NCBI RefSeq assembly: GCF_024362695.1 | Contig: NC_065417.1 | Coordinates: forward strand, 1,729,001-1,793,000 | DNA: 64,000 nucleotides | Direction of reading: 5' to 3' | Origin: Pectinophora gossypiella | Lineage: Eukaryota; Arthropoda; Insecta; Lepidoptera; Gelechiidae | In this document: positions 9,516-20,800 of the stretch, piece by piece | Layout: every line of letters begins with the position of its first letter | Position numbering within the stretch: the first letter of the stretch is position 1 | Program-made: the position numbers and the translations under genes | Notes under the pieces: generated by a model | What the model was told of the DNA's origin: nothing | Seen by the model: only the letters and a program-made list of their open reading frames with translations | The model's database searches: none

Positions 9516-9754
9516 CTCGATCAGTATAATAAACAGCCAGGGCTTACCTATAACGTATAGGTGAATCGGAATGTACAACAATATCACTGAATGCGCCATT
9601 TACTCGCTCAATGCTAACTCTTTGACGAAGACAAATGATCGACACGTAATCAGTCGCATACACACAGGGATTGACGTTTGAACAACTTGATAATGTTGGT
9701 GTGTGTGAGAGAGAGGGAAAGATTTTATCATAATACTTTTATGAGGTGCCGACG

Positions 9755-10020
9755 CAAAGTCGTTTTTTCTTGATGTGGCTTATTTTAGATTTGCCGCAGA
9801 TGGCATTAACTACTTAGCCGGACAAATGGGGAGCGCTGAAGGCTCTCACCCTGTACAACGTTTAAGACAACAGGCCTGAGGGTGCCCATTTGGGCGCGAA
9901 ACTCGTCTGAGAGCAAAAACATTTGAAAAATTTAATCGGCCCTAGTGGGTCAATAGCGATAAGCGCTGATTGAGGGAAATCATCGACCACGCCGCCGGTG
10001 AGGTCGATATCGGGGTCCAC
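9755..10020 (-). repeat. Repeat-4, long copy
   Basis: Reverse of the 26459-26810 copy: CGTTTAAGACAACAGGCCTG, GAGGGTGCCCATTTGGGCGC and a GCCGGACAAATGGGGAGCGC block. The A-rich end reads as T-rich here at 9762-9770. Probably a LINE 3' segment or composite SINE; class uncertain. Confidence 0.6.
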
Positions 10021-10159
10021 GCAAAGTCGCTGACTAACAATATAAGCTTGAATTGAACTTAATTGACTATATTTATGAAATTTGGCATGTCCATACTTCA
10101 AAGAACTCGGAGATTTTTAAAGAAACGCCAAATTCGAAGGGTGCGGGAATTTTTGAACG

Positions 10160-10328
10160 TGTGTTCTGGGAAAAGCCAGGATGTGCTCTCGGAAGCACGG
10201 AATCATCTTATTTTTTCGGACATCAAACAAAGGACAGTCTTAAAAAGTGATTTCCACAATTTCCCCATCGGGGATCGAACCCGGACCTCCAGATCGTGAG
10301 CCCAGTGCTCTAACCACGGAGGCTGTCA
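10160..10328 (-). repeat. SINE-A, 5' half
   Basis: Head complement GGGATCGAACCCGGACCTCC and CTCTAACCACGGAGGCTGT. The A box is damaged by a deletion of the TAGACC segment, and part of the core is lost. Confidence 0.7.
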
Positions 10329-10638
10329 TGTCCAAAACGTATTTTATCGTAATAAAAATACATAAAACTACTTCGTTCACCATTCTCCCTAGCAGTGTGT
10401 ATCAAGCAAACCGCAGATAAAGCGAGCTTAATTTGAGCCGAACAATTTTGAACATAGAACGAATGGAAGCCAAAACAATCGATCGATTTGGCTTCCGTGC
10501 GGTCTGTGACTTCAACAATACTACGTCACTGATTGTTTTTTGTTTATTTTATTCTTTTGGGTAGTAGTAGTCACTGCTAGCCGAGTTGGAGATATATGAT
10601 ATTATTATAATAGGCTAGTGGCCTCCTGCAGACACCGC

Positions 10639-10966
10639 CTAATTTTATTTTAAGTTATATCCGTCATTTTCATATCCGTCGAAAAGGAAAGGGACGGATG
10701 ATTCACAGCTCTTAATTTTAGGAAGAATGAGTAAATTAATGGATAACCCCGGCGAATCAAAAGGTACGTCGCTGGTATGCAAACCGTTTGACGTGCTGTC
10801 TACTTAACTGTGTCGGGTTATTGACGGATGTAAAACTTTTAGACGGTTGGTTTAGATTTGTGCTTAAAATTGACGTGTGTTCCATAAATTTTATGCTTGT
10901 CGATTACCCGTCCCTTTCCTTTTCGGCGGATAAGAAAATGACAGATATAACTTAAACTAAAATTAG
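10639..10966. mobile_element. MITE-V, 328 bp, about 60-bp inverted repeats
   Basis: The left arm from CTAATTTTATTTTAAGTTAT through GAAAAGGAAAGGGACGG mirrors the right arm CCGTCCCTTTCCTTTTC to AACTAAAATTAG, with a few mismatches. The middle contains GCAAACCGTTTGACGTGCTG. A partial reverse copy of the middle is at 51955-52100. No transposase. Confidence 0.75.
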
Positions 10967-10983
10967 TTGGTATTTACAGGAAT

Positions 10984-11095
10984 TAGGACCAGTTTCGTAC
11001 TAGTCAAATCAGTTACTATTTACTAAACGTCAAAACACGAAATTACTATGGAATTTGTATGAAAAATCACACTGGCATGATAGAATAATGTGATA
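10984..11095. mobile_element. MITE-U, truncated
   Basis: GTACTAGTCAAATCAGTTAC and ACGAAATTACTATGGAATTT match 33471-33745; the second half is missing. Confidence 0.65.
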
Positions 11096-11119
11096 ATAAA
11101 TATTCAGATTCAGATTCTT

Positions 11120-11250
11120 TATTTGCATTGAACATAGGTACATAAAAATAAATAAATGATGATGAGGCCGCCCATTTCTACTGTTACTAAATGTTTGTAT
11201 GTTTTGTTTGCGTGTAATAAAGAATATTCGATTTGACTTGATTTGATCAT
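11120..11250 (+). repeat. LINE-5-like 3' end
   Basis: GAGGCCGCCCATTTCTACTG and GTGTAATAAAGAATATTCGA, ending in short GATTTGACTT repeats, resemble the 3' ends at 21221-21312 and 42395-42425. An AATAAA signal precedes the terminal repeat. Confidence 0.45.
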
Positions 11251-11416
11251 TTTGAATAAATAATAACCCTCTGAAATTTGATTCATTTACACATTGTGCT
11301 AGTTAGCTTTGAAAGTCATTTATAATTTAAGGTGAGTGTGAAACTATAAATAGGTATGTATGTATTATATTGTCTATTATTTATGTAAGAACCACATCTT
11401 AAGCAATAAATGATTA

Positions 11417-11728
11417 ACATACATAACATAAACAGATTATATACGTCCCACTGCTGGGCACAGGCCTCCCCTCAATCAACCGGAGGTATGGAGCATACTC
11501 CACCACGCTGCTCCAATGCGGGTTGGTGGAGGTGTTTTTACGGCTAATAGCCAGGACCAACAGCTTAACGTGCCTTCCGAAGCATTCAAGCGATTCAAGC
11601 CTGAAAAGTCCTAACCAAACAAAGGACAGTCTCACAAAGTGATTTCGACAATGTTTCCATCGGGAACCGAACTGGGACCTCCAGATCGTGAGCCTAACGC
11701 TCTAACCACTAGGCCACGGAGGCTGTAA
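11417..11728 (-). repeat. SINE-A, full length
   Basis: Complete in reverse. The TAACAT tail side is at 11417-11430, then CCCACTGCTGGGCACAGGCC, the core, B-box complement and A-box complement, ending GGCCACGGAGGCTGT. Flanks AATAAATGATTA (11405-11416) and AATAAATTATTA (11729-11740) look like a 12-bp target duplication with one change. Confidence 0.85.
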
Positions 11729-12317
11729 AATAAATTATTATTCTGTTCTATTCTTTGACATTAGCTTAAACATCTATATATATTTTTTTAAATTGAATAA
11801 TTTTTGTTTCATACAATTACACTACTACTCTCAAACTTTGTTTAAAATTAAAATATACATTTCGCGGAATTCATGTATTTTTACATAGCGACACCTTTGC
11901 AATTCCATTCCATTACGATTAACCATTTCATTCGCCCAAAAACCTCTATTTACACTGCGTTTGTGGCCATTTTCATTTGAGTTGTTGTCCGATAAATTTT
12001 CGGCGAGACCGCACTCTACAACAGATACAACGCACCACACAGTAGCACTTCAAAATTTTGCGGCAGAATTGAATTTTGTATAGAATCACGTGCTTCAGTG
12101 TACATATTTGTGTTGATAACTGTATTAATTTTCCGCTTGGGAATTGAAACAGATGAAAAAGTGGATATCTATAGTTTGTTTTATTATTTACATGTCTTTG
12201 GTTCCCGGGGGCGTATTTCCTGTATTTTGTGGCTTTTTCGATGGGACCAGGGTTATACGCTCAGGGTGGGGTGACCGGGGAGAGGGGGAATCAAGTTGCA
12301 AACGAAAATGCCTTTTT

Positions 12318-12482
12318 TTAAAGAACGTCTAGGGCCCTGTGCCGAGGTTTTTCTTGCAGCTTCTTTTCCCCGGCTATACGGGTTGTGAGAAGCTGCAGTA
12401 GTTTTAGGCGGATGTTATGTAAAAATTGAGGATTCAAAGTGTAACTATTATACCTACTGAATAAAGATATTTTTGAATTTGA
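12318..12482 (+). repeat. LINE-3 3' end
   Basis: Copy of 270-448 with a short deletion before GTTATGTAAAAATTGA. Confidence 0.7.
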
Positions 12483-12489
12483 ATGACAA

Positions 12490-12575
12490 TCGATATTTAT
12501 TTTTGACGTGACTTATTGCAGATTAGCCGCATTAACTACTTGGCCGGACAAATGGGGAGTACAGAGAGCTCTCGC
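12490..12575 (-). repeat. Repeat-4 fragment
   Basis: GACTTATTGCAGATTAGCCG and TGGCCGGACAAATGGGGAG are the reverse of the A-rich end of Repeat-4. Confidence 0.5.
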
Positions 12576-12649
12576 CACTGACATTTCACCTTATGACAAT
12601 TCCACACATTTTTATCACTGTCACTGTTGATTGTCATAATCAGTGAATG

Positions 12650-12815
12650 TGGTCCAGTGGTTTGAATCCCGGTGAGTATATAATCAAAAAAGATACTTTG
12701 TGATCCGTAGTTTGGTTAGTATATTACCCGCTGATTACCCGAATGTCCAAAAGTAAGATGATCCGAGCTTCGGAATGCACGTTAAACAGTCGGTCTCGGC
12801 TATTATTTATCTATG
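12650..12815 (+). repeat. SINE-B, old and degenerate
   Basis: A-box-like TGGTCCAGTGG is followed closely by TTTGAATCCCGGTGAG, so the head has an internal deletion. The core CTTCGGAATGCACGTTAAAC is recognisable. Confidence 0.55.
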
Positions 12816-12934
12816 ACGGTTTGTACTCGTTTTTTGTAGTTTATCTTTCAACTACTCTACATGAATTTAATAAATGAATTTAATAATTTGCAATTTTTGT
12901 GAGCTTTTTTAATTTATATTTAAAAAAAATGAAT

Positions 12935-13012
12935 GTGTGTGTGGTGGAGTATGCTCCATACCCCCTCCGGTTGATTGAGTGGAGGCCTGTAACATATATA
13001 GCTGTTTGTGTT
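12935..13012 (+). repeat. SINE-A 3' fragment
   Basis: GGTGGAGTATGCTCCATACC through GTGGAGGCCTGTAAC; only the distal tail is present. Confidence 0.65.
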
Positions 13013-13559
13013 ATTTTTTTTATACTTAAAAACCTAATAAATTAATAAAAAGTTGTAAAGGTCTGTAATTGAACACTTCAACTATTTCACAAAACACCGG
13101 ATGCACGACTATTCGGCAAACAAACTAAAATTGTTTAATATTGTTAGTTTTGCTCTTAATACTCTAAAACAACGCTTACTGTACAAACGCAACATTTGCA
13201 TTGTATTTCAACGTACTTTGAGTACAGTAATTGCGTACTAGTTTTGAAAGTACTTGTACTAAAACACTCGTAGCACTACGGCGTAGTTCCCGCTACGGCG
13301 TAGCAGTTTGCTACAAAGTGTGAACTTGTGCACACGAGAATATCCTATTGTTCAATTTTTACGAAGTTCCGAATATGTTTTTATATTTTAAATAACAGAT
13401 AATAATATTTTGGGTATTAAATTTGACTCTAATATACATTAAATGGGCTCAATTTATGATATTTCTTGCTGAATTGTAATTAATATTAATAATAATAATT
13501 GGTTGTTAAAATTTATCCGAATATGTTTTCAGCTAACCATAATTACCACGATCACCGCA
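13013..13559. other. Intergenic with a small inverted motif
   Basis: The CTACGGCGTAG palindrome occurs twice at about 13277-13308 (one unit reads CACTACGGCGTAG). No gene or mobile-element ends are recognised around it. Confidence 0.35.
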
Positions 13560-13715
13560 ATCACGATCTGGAGGTCCGGGTTCGATTCTCGATGGAGGCA
13601 TCGTCTATAGACATTTTTTATGACACTTTTGTTTGGGTAAGAAATCACAGATTGAATATGATTGAATCACCTGATTCTCCGAATAGGTAAGAAGATTCCG
13701 TGTTTCTTCACAATA
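13560..13715 (+). repeat. SINE-A fragment
   Basis: Starts at CACGATCTGGAGGTCCGGG with B box GGTTCGATTCTC and runs to the start of the core (AAGAAGATTCCGTGTTTC). The A box is lost. Confidence 0.65.
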
Positions 13716-14034
13716 AACGAATTGAAAATCAACCTTATTTGTTCTGCAACAAATAACATAAATCTGATTATAACTTCATACAAAACTGAAAATCGTATTC
13801 TGACAGCGGGATTCTCTTAAAATGCATAAATGGTTTTGTCATAATTTTAATTATCATAATCCTTTTTGCATAACGTTTTTTAACGTTTTGTACTTTCCCA
13901 TAATAACATCTAGGAATACTGTTTTGTTAGGTATAACTTATTTTTGGACTAATATTTGTTGGTATAAATTTGATTCGCATATAAATAGGTATCCATAATT
14001 CTTTTTTCTTTTTTTTTTCTTGGACACTGACACA

Positions 14035-14400
14035 GAAGGACAGAGAGAGACTCGAGGCCTTTGAAATGTGGTGTTGGAGGAGGATGGAAAGAATAAGTTG
14101 GACAGAAAGGGTTACAAATGAGGAAGTGCTAGTAAGAGTAAGGGAAAAGAGACAAATACTGAGAATTATTGAGGACAGAAGAGGCAAGATGATTGGACAC
14201 CTAATAAGACACGACGAATTCATTAAAAACATCATAGAAGGAAAGCTAGAAGGAAAGAGAGGAAGGGGAAGACCAAGAAGAGCTTACATGGAACAGATTA
14301 AAGAAAAGGTTAACGTCGTGTCTTATAGGGAAGTCAAGGAATTGGCCTTTGATAGACTGGAATGGAAAATGCTACACCGACAAGAGCGTGGCTCTTAAAT
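14035..14400 (+). pseudogene. LINE-1 ORF C-terminal fragment
   Basis: An open frame from about 14042 to a TAA at 14396-14398 encodes the end of a non-LTR retrotransposon polyprotein: FEMWCWRRMERISWTERVTN, then RRGKMIGHLIRHDEF, IIEGKLEGKRGRGRPRRAY, and VVSYREVKELAFDRLEWKML. The RGRGRPRR stretch is basic and probably binds nucleic acid. The 3' end forms the stem-loop AAGAGCGTGGCTCTT, with GATGATGATG after the stop. It is 5' truncated after the reverse transcriptase. This is the best-preserved copy of the family in the window. The clade is probably RTE-like, from memory of similar insect proteins. Confidence 0.8.
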
Positions 14401-14464
14401 TGATGATGATGAATTCTTTTTGAGAATAATAAATAGTGTTTTGTCATAATTTTTACAAGGCATA

Positions 14465-14870
14465 ACATTAGGTTAGGGTGCGGCGGGGGTGGCCCTTGAG
14501 CCACCCCTAAGCCGCCAGCATGTTTATCTTACACACGAAAAGTATACCGAATGATGACCAACAGCATGAAATAGTGGCAAAAAATATAAAAAATCACAAT
14601 CATGAATCAAATGCAGCCAAGGAAAAAGTAAGTATCGAAAATGTTCAAAGTTGCGTCAAAACTTTTCTTATTCAGAGTATAGTTTTTATGCTTATAATAA
14701 TTATGCTTATATATCATTATTGCCATTAGTTATTATGCTTATAGTAGTTATGACTTTCAAAATTATGCTTAAAAAGTTATGACAAATTAATACTATGCGA
14801 AACTAATAATAGGACAAGTAACAGTATGCCATGGTAAATTATTACATACAATTTTATGAGTAAAAATAGA
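14465..14870. repeat. Repeat-Y copy 1
   Basis: About 400 bp shared with 20400-20800 at high identity. It starts with a GC-rich hairpin (GGGGTGGCCC...GCCACCCC) and contains CAGCATGTTTATCTTACACA, then ATTATGCTTATA repeats. No lasting ORF: a 69-codon frame at 14520-14729 is broken in the second copy. Possibly a Helitron-like or MITE end, unproven. Confidence 0.6.
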
Positions 14871-15659
14871 GAACCTCTGACAGCGCGTACGATTCCGAAG
14901 AATCCTGATGTGCTTTCAGCTTTAGTAGTATATAATTATACCGGGTGAATTTCTGGCCACTTTACAAAATGAAACATGTGAATCTTTGGCAAAAATTATA
15001 GCCACGTTGTTTTTTTTTCCATGTGACTTAGAACAAAAAATCTAGAAACAGTGTTACAAAGTTGTCTCAAAAATGTTCACTACGGACATGCACGAACACT
15101 CGAACTTGAAAAAATATTTCAAAAAAGTTCCAAAGTATTTTACTCATAATCTGGATCTTTTTTGTGGACTGATAAAAAAATACCCCGTAAACTAAAGCAA
15201 AGGCTTTATGACCAGATACGTCTTTATGACTAGATATAGTATATAGTCGTAAATCTTTTACGATATAGATAGTGTAAACTATCACCAGTTTAAGATTCTG
15301 CGACATAGTTCGCGGCAATCCAAGTGACAAATGGCACACAAAATCCAACTTTGGATAACACTAACGACTTCGTAGTATGACATATTGCTCGGCTGCGAAC
15401 TCGCGAAGTTTGTAAAGCCGGGCATTTAGATTTTAAACGAATTCCTTTGATATATTACGTTTGTATCCGAATTTTCCGATCCCAAATGGTGCTAAGAGTC
15501 GAGGTGAAATATTACCAATCCGCTTTTTTGATTTCATTAAAAGGTGTAGCTTTTAGTTTGGGTGGCAGTGTAAAAATGGCTTTTACATGCTGCTTCTTTT
15601 TGCAACGACGGCAGGCACACGTTAGATAGCTGCGCAACAGCTTTACTAAACCAGCTATT
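14871..15659. other. Intergenic, nothing recognised
   Basis: Small frames at 15067-15348 (minus) and 15447-15629 have no motifs or splice context. No repeat match was found within the window. Confidence 0.35.
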
Positions 15660-15760
15660 AAGAAATATTCTTCTTCTATCGTGTGGGTTGTGAGGTGGAT
15701 TACCAACCTCATCAACCGTGGTGTCAGGGTTTCTATTGAGCCACCAAATGTCCCTTATAA
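15660..15760 (-). repeat. SINE-B 3' end
   Basis: GTGGGTTGTGAGGTGGATTA and TCAACCGTGGTGTCAGGG match the SINE-B tail; the head is absent. Confidence 0.65.
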
Positions 15761-15954
15761 TTCATTAAGGCCCCTTAAGATACATATGTAAGTATCGATT
15801 CAGTCGCGATCGTAGCTGTTTCCTGTACTTTAGAATTTTAATGCGGAACATTCTCGAAAAAAATAACAGATGGCACTGTCTGATTTGCCATCGTTTAACG
15901 TTTTAATTTCATGGATAACAGACGTATCTTTTATCTTTGTTTTTATATACATCA

Positions 15955-16105
15955 TCATCAATTTAAGAGCCACGCTCTTGTCGGTGTAGCATTTTCCATT
16001 CCAGTCTATCAAAGGCCAATTCCTTGACTTCCCTATAAGACACGACGTTAACCTTTTCTTTAATCTGTTCCATGTAAGCTCTTCTTGGTCTTCCCCTTCC
16101 TCTCT
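15955..16105 (-). repeat. LINE-1 tail
   Basis: Reverse of 14260-14400: TTAAGAGCCACGCTCTTGTC, then CCCTATAAGACACGACGTTA. 5' truncated at the basic segment. Confidence 0.7.
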
Positions 16106-16134
16106 TTCCACTTTCTTTTTGTTTTTATATACAT

Positions 16135-16215
16135 ACATACATAAACTCACGCCTATTTCCCACCGGGACACACTTCTCTTGCTTCCTCCACATTCATCAA
16201 TCGCTTCATACACTC
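16135..16215 (-). repeat. LINE-2 tail
   Basis: CATAAACTCACGCCTATTTC, then CTTGCTTCCTCCACATTCAT, the reverse of the LINE-2 C terminus (MNVEEAREV). Confidence 0.6.
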
Positions 16216-17084
16216 ACGCCGGTTCAGAGATCTTTGTTTTCGGGTATAAATATTGACTTTTAATGAGATTACACCCAAGCACAACATATCTTCCAACCAT
16301 TTTATTATTCGGATCAAAATAAAGAGAAGGGATATACGTAGAAACGTAATCGTATACGTATCTGATCCAAATACCAAGCAACAATTATTTTTATAAATTA
16401 TGCCTCGGCTATTAGATTATATTTTTGAATAATGATGTACCCCAAGCAATGAGGTACTTATAAATAAATCTGAACAATGCCATCTATATTTCTTTTTGGA
16501 TAACGTAGCCTGGAAAGTCCCTCATTAATAATATGATAAATTAATTAATAAATACTAATTTATTAATAATTATAATTATGATTAATTAATTAATCATTAT
16601 TTATTGTTTATTTAATAAATAATTTATAATAAATAATAATATGATTAATAAATAAGTATACGTAAATTTAATTCGGCACGGATTTTAAACCTGGTATTTC
16701 CTTATTATATTTTGTCTTCCTTTTGTAATAAGGTAGTGTTTGACAATTCGTCAGGTGAGGTGAGCGAACTCCGAAATAATCCAGATAAAAGGTAAGCAAG
16801 GAAAGAAGATATTTTAGATTATGTTGCGTGTGGGTTGTGTGTGTTGTGTGGGTGTAGAATGAAGATTAAAGATAAGTCTAATGTGTAAAATACACAGAAA
16901 TTGCTACTTGCTATTCCATTATCATTTTATATAAAATATATGGAAGCAACTTGCTTAAAATACTCTGAAGTATGTGATTTACCTACATACACAGTAACGT
17001 TTGGAAAAACACACCCACACTAAACAGTTATACGTCTCCTTAATTTATTATAAAATATTCTGTTTTGTTTGGTAGATAGGTATA
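16216..17084. other. AT-rich intergenic stretch
   Basis: AATTAATTAATA-type sequence at 16530-16660. The 16470-16530 piece (ATCTATATTTCTTTTTGGAT) recurs at 21478-21525 and in reverse at 47365-47405, so an unnamed dispersed repeat lies here. No gene. Confidence 0.4.
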
Positions 17085-17425
17085 CAGGGTGTTAATAATG
17101 AAAACTTTGAGGGATGATTCAGGCCATGATTCTGAGTTGATATCAAGTGGAATTTTCCGTGGAAAAAGTATGGTAGTGAAAATAATTTAAGAAAAGACAC
17201 TAACATATAATACATATATTAAATAAATAATTTGATTTTGATAATTTTTCCGACAGGAACTTGTATGGATACCTGTATGTACTTAGACGGGGTGTAAGTG
17301 ACGTTATAACGATGACAGGGATGATTCAGCTCATAATTCTGAGTACATATCAAGTGGACTTTTCCATCGCAAAAGTATAGAATTGAAAATAATTTCCCTC
17401 TCAGTATTCGTCACTAACACCCTGT
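17085..17425. mobile_element. MITE-Q, two half copies
   Basis: A left arm at 17085-17180 (ACAGGGTGTTAATAATGAAA) and, after a gap, a second copy at 17290-17425 ending in CACTAACACCCTGTATAT. They may be one element rearranged or two insertions. Confidence 0.6.
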
Positions 17426-17471
17426 ATATATGTATAATATGTAAGTTATAATATCATTTTATTCTACGTAC

Positions 17472-17613
17472 AGTCATGAGCAATATAATGTACCCACTTT
17501 AGGACTCTGTCGCACTAACAAATTTGATATTTAGTGAGACTTACAGTACAATTTGTCAAAAAAGTTAATGTGACATGCGACCAAAGTGTATACATATTAA
17601 TGATCGTGACCGT
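17472..17613. mobile_element. MITE-T (Tc1/mariner-like ends)
   Basis: Starts TACAGTCATGAGCAATATAA and ends ATTAATGATCGTGACCGTA. The ends are imperfect inverted repeats of about 30 bp starting at a TA, which fits TA target use. Copies at 32441-32589 and 46316-46467 have the same limits. No transposase. Confidence 0.7.
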
Positions 17614-17675
17614 ACCCCCTCCGGTTGATTGAGGGGAGGCCTGTGCCCAGTGGGACGTATATAGGCTGTTTATGT
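17612..17675 (+). repeat. SINE-A 3' end fragment
   Basis: CCCCCTCCGGTTGATTGAGG to ATAGGCTGTTTATGTAT, abutting MITE-T. Confidence 0.6.
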
Positions 17676-17944
17676 ATAATATACGTATGATATATTAAGT
17701 AAGGATGTTTTCATTATTGCAAGTATGTACGTAGTTGAGTTTGGTATGTGGCTCACGATAGGTCTCCCATAACACCAGCGCCGCGGCCCGTGCTAAGCAT
17801 GTGTCACTGCATTATGCTGAGGGAGATCTTTTTTTTTTATTTTGGACACCCTCCACAATGTGTATGTTTAGGTGATTGATATATTTTTAATTATGTTTGT
17901 CTTATTGTTTTATAAGTAAACTTAAGTTTGTTAATGTGGCGTCG

Positions 17945-18052
17945 TAAGTAGTTTGGAGAATGCTACACCGACAAGAGCGTGGCTCTTGAATTAGTGTTGA
18001 ATGTGGCGTCCAATATGAAAATAAATGATTTTCTTTCTTTTTTCTTTCTGGT
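17945..18052 (+). repeat. LINE-1 tail with T-rich 3' end
   Basis: TACACCGACAAGAGCGTGGC with CTTGAATTAGTGTTGAATG, ending ATAAATGATTTTCTTTCTTT. Only the last 100 or so bases of the family remain. Confidence 0.5.
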
Positions 18053-18403
18053 GTTGGCAGACGTAAATGGTCATATTAGCGCAACGCTTGCATCTATAGT
18101 TGTGTACTTAGAACCTAAGTCAGCGTTTACTTAGGTACTTAAATTAAGGCAAAGAATGCCACTGTCGATATAACTTAGAGCATTTATTTTAATTAACACT
18201 AAAACTTGCCTACGAGCAGAGAATCATACTTGATTTATGCTTTCATTCACAACAGCATCACATCTTAGGCTGTTGTGTGTGGGAGCACGAATTAAATATG
18301 ATTTTTATCAGTTTTAGTCAGTCTTGATCGATGGGGCTGGCATAACAAAGTTTTTAAAAGCCCTTGTAAATAAAAGTCTAAAAAAAAAAACGCTAAAACT
18401 TAC

Positions 18404-18938
18404 CTAAAAACAACACTAGCTTCCTCACTCTCTAAGTGCACTGCATCCGTGATAGACCACTGCATCACAACTGTCCGTCTACCCTCCAGGGGGCCACTCA
18501 CGATCCGCGATGGCGAAAACCGTCGCCTATACCTCAAACTCTTCGCAATACGTCTATACACTGATCTCTCTCCCCTATTATAACTACGATACTTCGGCCT
18601 AAAGTAAAATCCCTCATAACTATCTACACTCTTTGTCCTGTAACCGTTTACTAACGTTCGAAAATCACTTTCGAAATTCGAATCTTCGTTTGTGTAGCTG
18701 TCAAACGCTTCTGATTGGCTGTTGTAGCTGTCAGTTTCGAATTTGGATTCTTGTTTGTGTTTTTTTAAATGCTTCGAGCGTTCTGCGTTGTGCTTTGGTA
18801 TGAAGTAAGGTACAGTTTGCTCGTCTCTGCAGGGGCGTTCGGCGTAACTGGTTGGTGTGAAGTTGCCGCGAATGAACGTTCCTATGACTGAGTATAGCAC
18901 GTAGTCCCTCAGTGTTGGATCGTCGAACTGCAGGTGAA
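18404..18938 (-). CDS. Internal coding exon of an unidentified host gene
   Basis: A 535-bp exon-like open frame bounded by strong signals on the minus strand: an acceptor ...CTTCCTTTACAG just before 18938 and a donor TTTTTAG|GTAAGTTT at 18404/18403. The frame is open throughout (about 178 codons). It begins HLQFDDPTLRDYVLYSVIGT, continues with a Ser/Tyr/Lys-rich middle (SYNSQSEAFDSY) and a basic tract (RRIAKSLRYRRRFSPSR), and ends VVMQWSITDAVHLESEEAS. There is no signal peptide or membrane segment in this exon. I do not recognise the family. The alternating hydrophobic pattern at both ends would suit a beta-sheet domain split by a low-complexity insert, which is inference. Neighbouring exons were not found, so the introns must be long or lie outside the window. 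Confidence 0.6.
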
Positions 18939-19124
18939 CTGTAAAGGAAGAAAAAGTGTTATGTTAGTATTCATAAGGTAAAAGTATTATATTTAATTAT
19001 TAAGTATTAATGATTAGTATTGGTCACTACGGCGGTCAAAATCCTTGGCCGCCGAGCACCACACACCCAAAGCCTCGACGGCAAAAGAGACAACACCTTG
19101 GGTCCGCGTTAAGTTCCCATATTA

Positions 19125-19345
19125 CAAGTGTTAGGGACATCGCAACGAATACTGAAGGGGATGATTCAGGCCATGTTTCTGAGCTCAAGTAGATATTTAT
19201 GGAATTTTCTCTATTTTTTTTAATTATTTTCTCGATCTCTCGAATTATTTTTTCGACGGGAAATTCCACTTGATATCAACTCAGAATCATGGTCTGAATC
19301 ATCCGTCAAAGTTTTCGTTACGATGTCACAAACACCCTGTATAGG
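19125..19345. mobile_element. MITE-Q, nearly complete
   Basis: Left arm GTGTTAGGGACATCGCAACG; right arm ends GATGTCACAAACACCCTGTA. The central AT-rich spacer contains TTTTTTTAATTATTTTC. The inverted arms span about 90 bp each. Confidence 0.7.
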
Positions 19346-19671
19346 TATCTCTTTTACTCCCAATCCGGTTAGTAAGAGATAACCCAAATAAAATGTACAC
19401 AATCAACAAACAACCCAGCAATACGTCAAAATGGGTTCTAACCACAAATATGTCACAATTCCTCGCTATTCTATACACAACCGTACCGGAAAGTGTGTCT
19501 CTAAAAATGTCCAGCGAAAAGACCAATTTCCTCGATGTACGGTGACAATGCAACTTCAAGGACAGGACTCGTGATTTGTCAATGTCATGAGGTTTTCTGG
19601 GTCGATGTTGAAGGCTGTGGGCAGGGCCGTATGCGGAATGGGGGGCGAATATCGAAGGTTAGTAGGTACTG

Positions 19672-19831
19672 AGGAGTTAAAATGGCCACATCGAAGCAAT
19701 TCATCTAAGAGAGCAATTTAGCTATTTGACATTTGTCTGCATTGCGCACTTACTTTTATATGCGCAAATGTCAAATTGCAATATTGCTTTTTCAGATGAA
19801 TTGCTTCGACGTGGCCATTTTAACCCTCCAG
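19672..19831. mobile_element. MITE-P, complete
   Basis: Left arm CTGAGGAGTTAAAATGGCC; right arm GGCCATTTTAACCCTCCAG. The shared CTG/CAG ends suggest the true terminus includes these bases. Confidence 0.8.
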
Positions 19832-19834
19832 ATC

Positions 19835-20152
19835 TTCTTCTATCCTGTGGGTTGTGAGATGGATTACCAACCCCATCAACCCTGGTGTCAGGGTTACTAT
19901 TGAGCCGCTAAAGCCATGACATGGCTCATGTAACGACTACTAACTTACATCAGTAATTAGCAGCCGGGACCCACGGCTTAACGTGCCTTACGAAGCATGG
20001 ATCATCTTTCTTTCGGACAATCAGGTGATAAGCCTGTAATGGCATATAATCAAACTAGGGATCACAAAGTGATTTTCGTGAAGTGTCCCCACCGAGATTT
20101 GAACCCGGGACCTCCAACGCTCAACGCTCAAACCACTGCACCACGGAGGCCG
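19835..20152 (-). repeat. SINE-B, full length
   Basis: From CTTCTATCCTGTGGGTTGTG through the core (CGGCTTAACGTGCCTTACGA) to the head complement GATTTGAACCCGGGACCTCC and CACTGCACCACGGAGGC. One of the most complete copies. Confidence 0.8.
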
Positions 20153-20399
20153 ACTACTGATACTAGTACTAGGCGGTACTGGTACTGGGCGGATATTCTA
20201 TTAATTAATAAATAAATTAAATATATTTTTATATTGTTTACACCTAAGTTTCATATGTCTCATTATATTATTGTTTATATTGACGGCGCAATGGCGCTTC
20301 TGCACTGTAAAGTCGTGAAATGTATAATATAATAAATAAATAAGCGCATCGTCTAATTGATATTAGGCATAAAGATCAGAAGGCATAATGTAACAGTAA

Positions 20400-20800
20400 G
20401 TCAGGGTGCGGCGGGGGTGGCCCTTGGGCCACCCCTAGACCGCCAGCATGTTTATCTTACACACGAAAAGTATACTGAACGATGACCAACAGCATGAAAT
20501 AGTGGCAAAAAATATAAAAAATCACAATCATGAACCAAATGCAGCCAGGGAAAAAGTATCCAAAATGTTCAAAGTTGTGCCAAAACTTTTCTTATTCGGA
20601 GTATAGTTTTTATATTTATAATAATTATACTTATATATAATTATGATCATTAATTATCATGCTTATAGTAGTTGTGGTTTTCAAAATTATGCTTAAAAAG
20701 TCATGACAAATTAAATACTATGCGTAACTAATAATAGAACAAGTAACAGTATGCCATGTGAAATTATTAAATATAATTTTATGAGTACAACAGAGAACCC
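20400..20800. repeat. Repeat-Y copy 2
   Basis: Matches 14465-14870 including the GGGGTGGC...GCCACCCC hairpin at 20412-20438, with substitutions and short indels. Confidence 0.6.

Noticed and set aside
14474..14510. Telomeric TTAGG repeat near GGTTAGGGTGCGG
   Set aside because: Only a single TTAGG-like unit; the sequence is the start of Repeat-Y.
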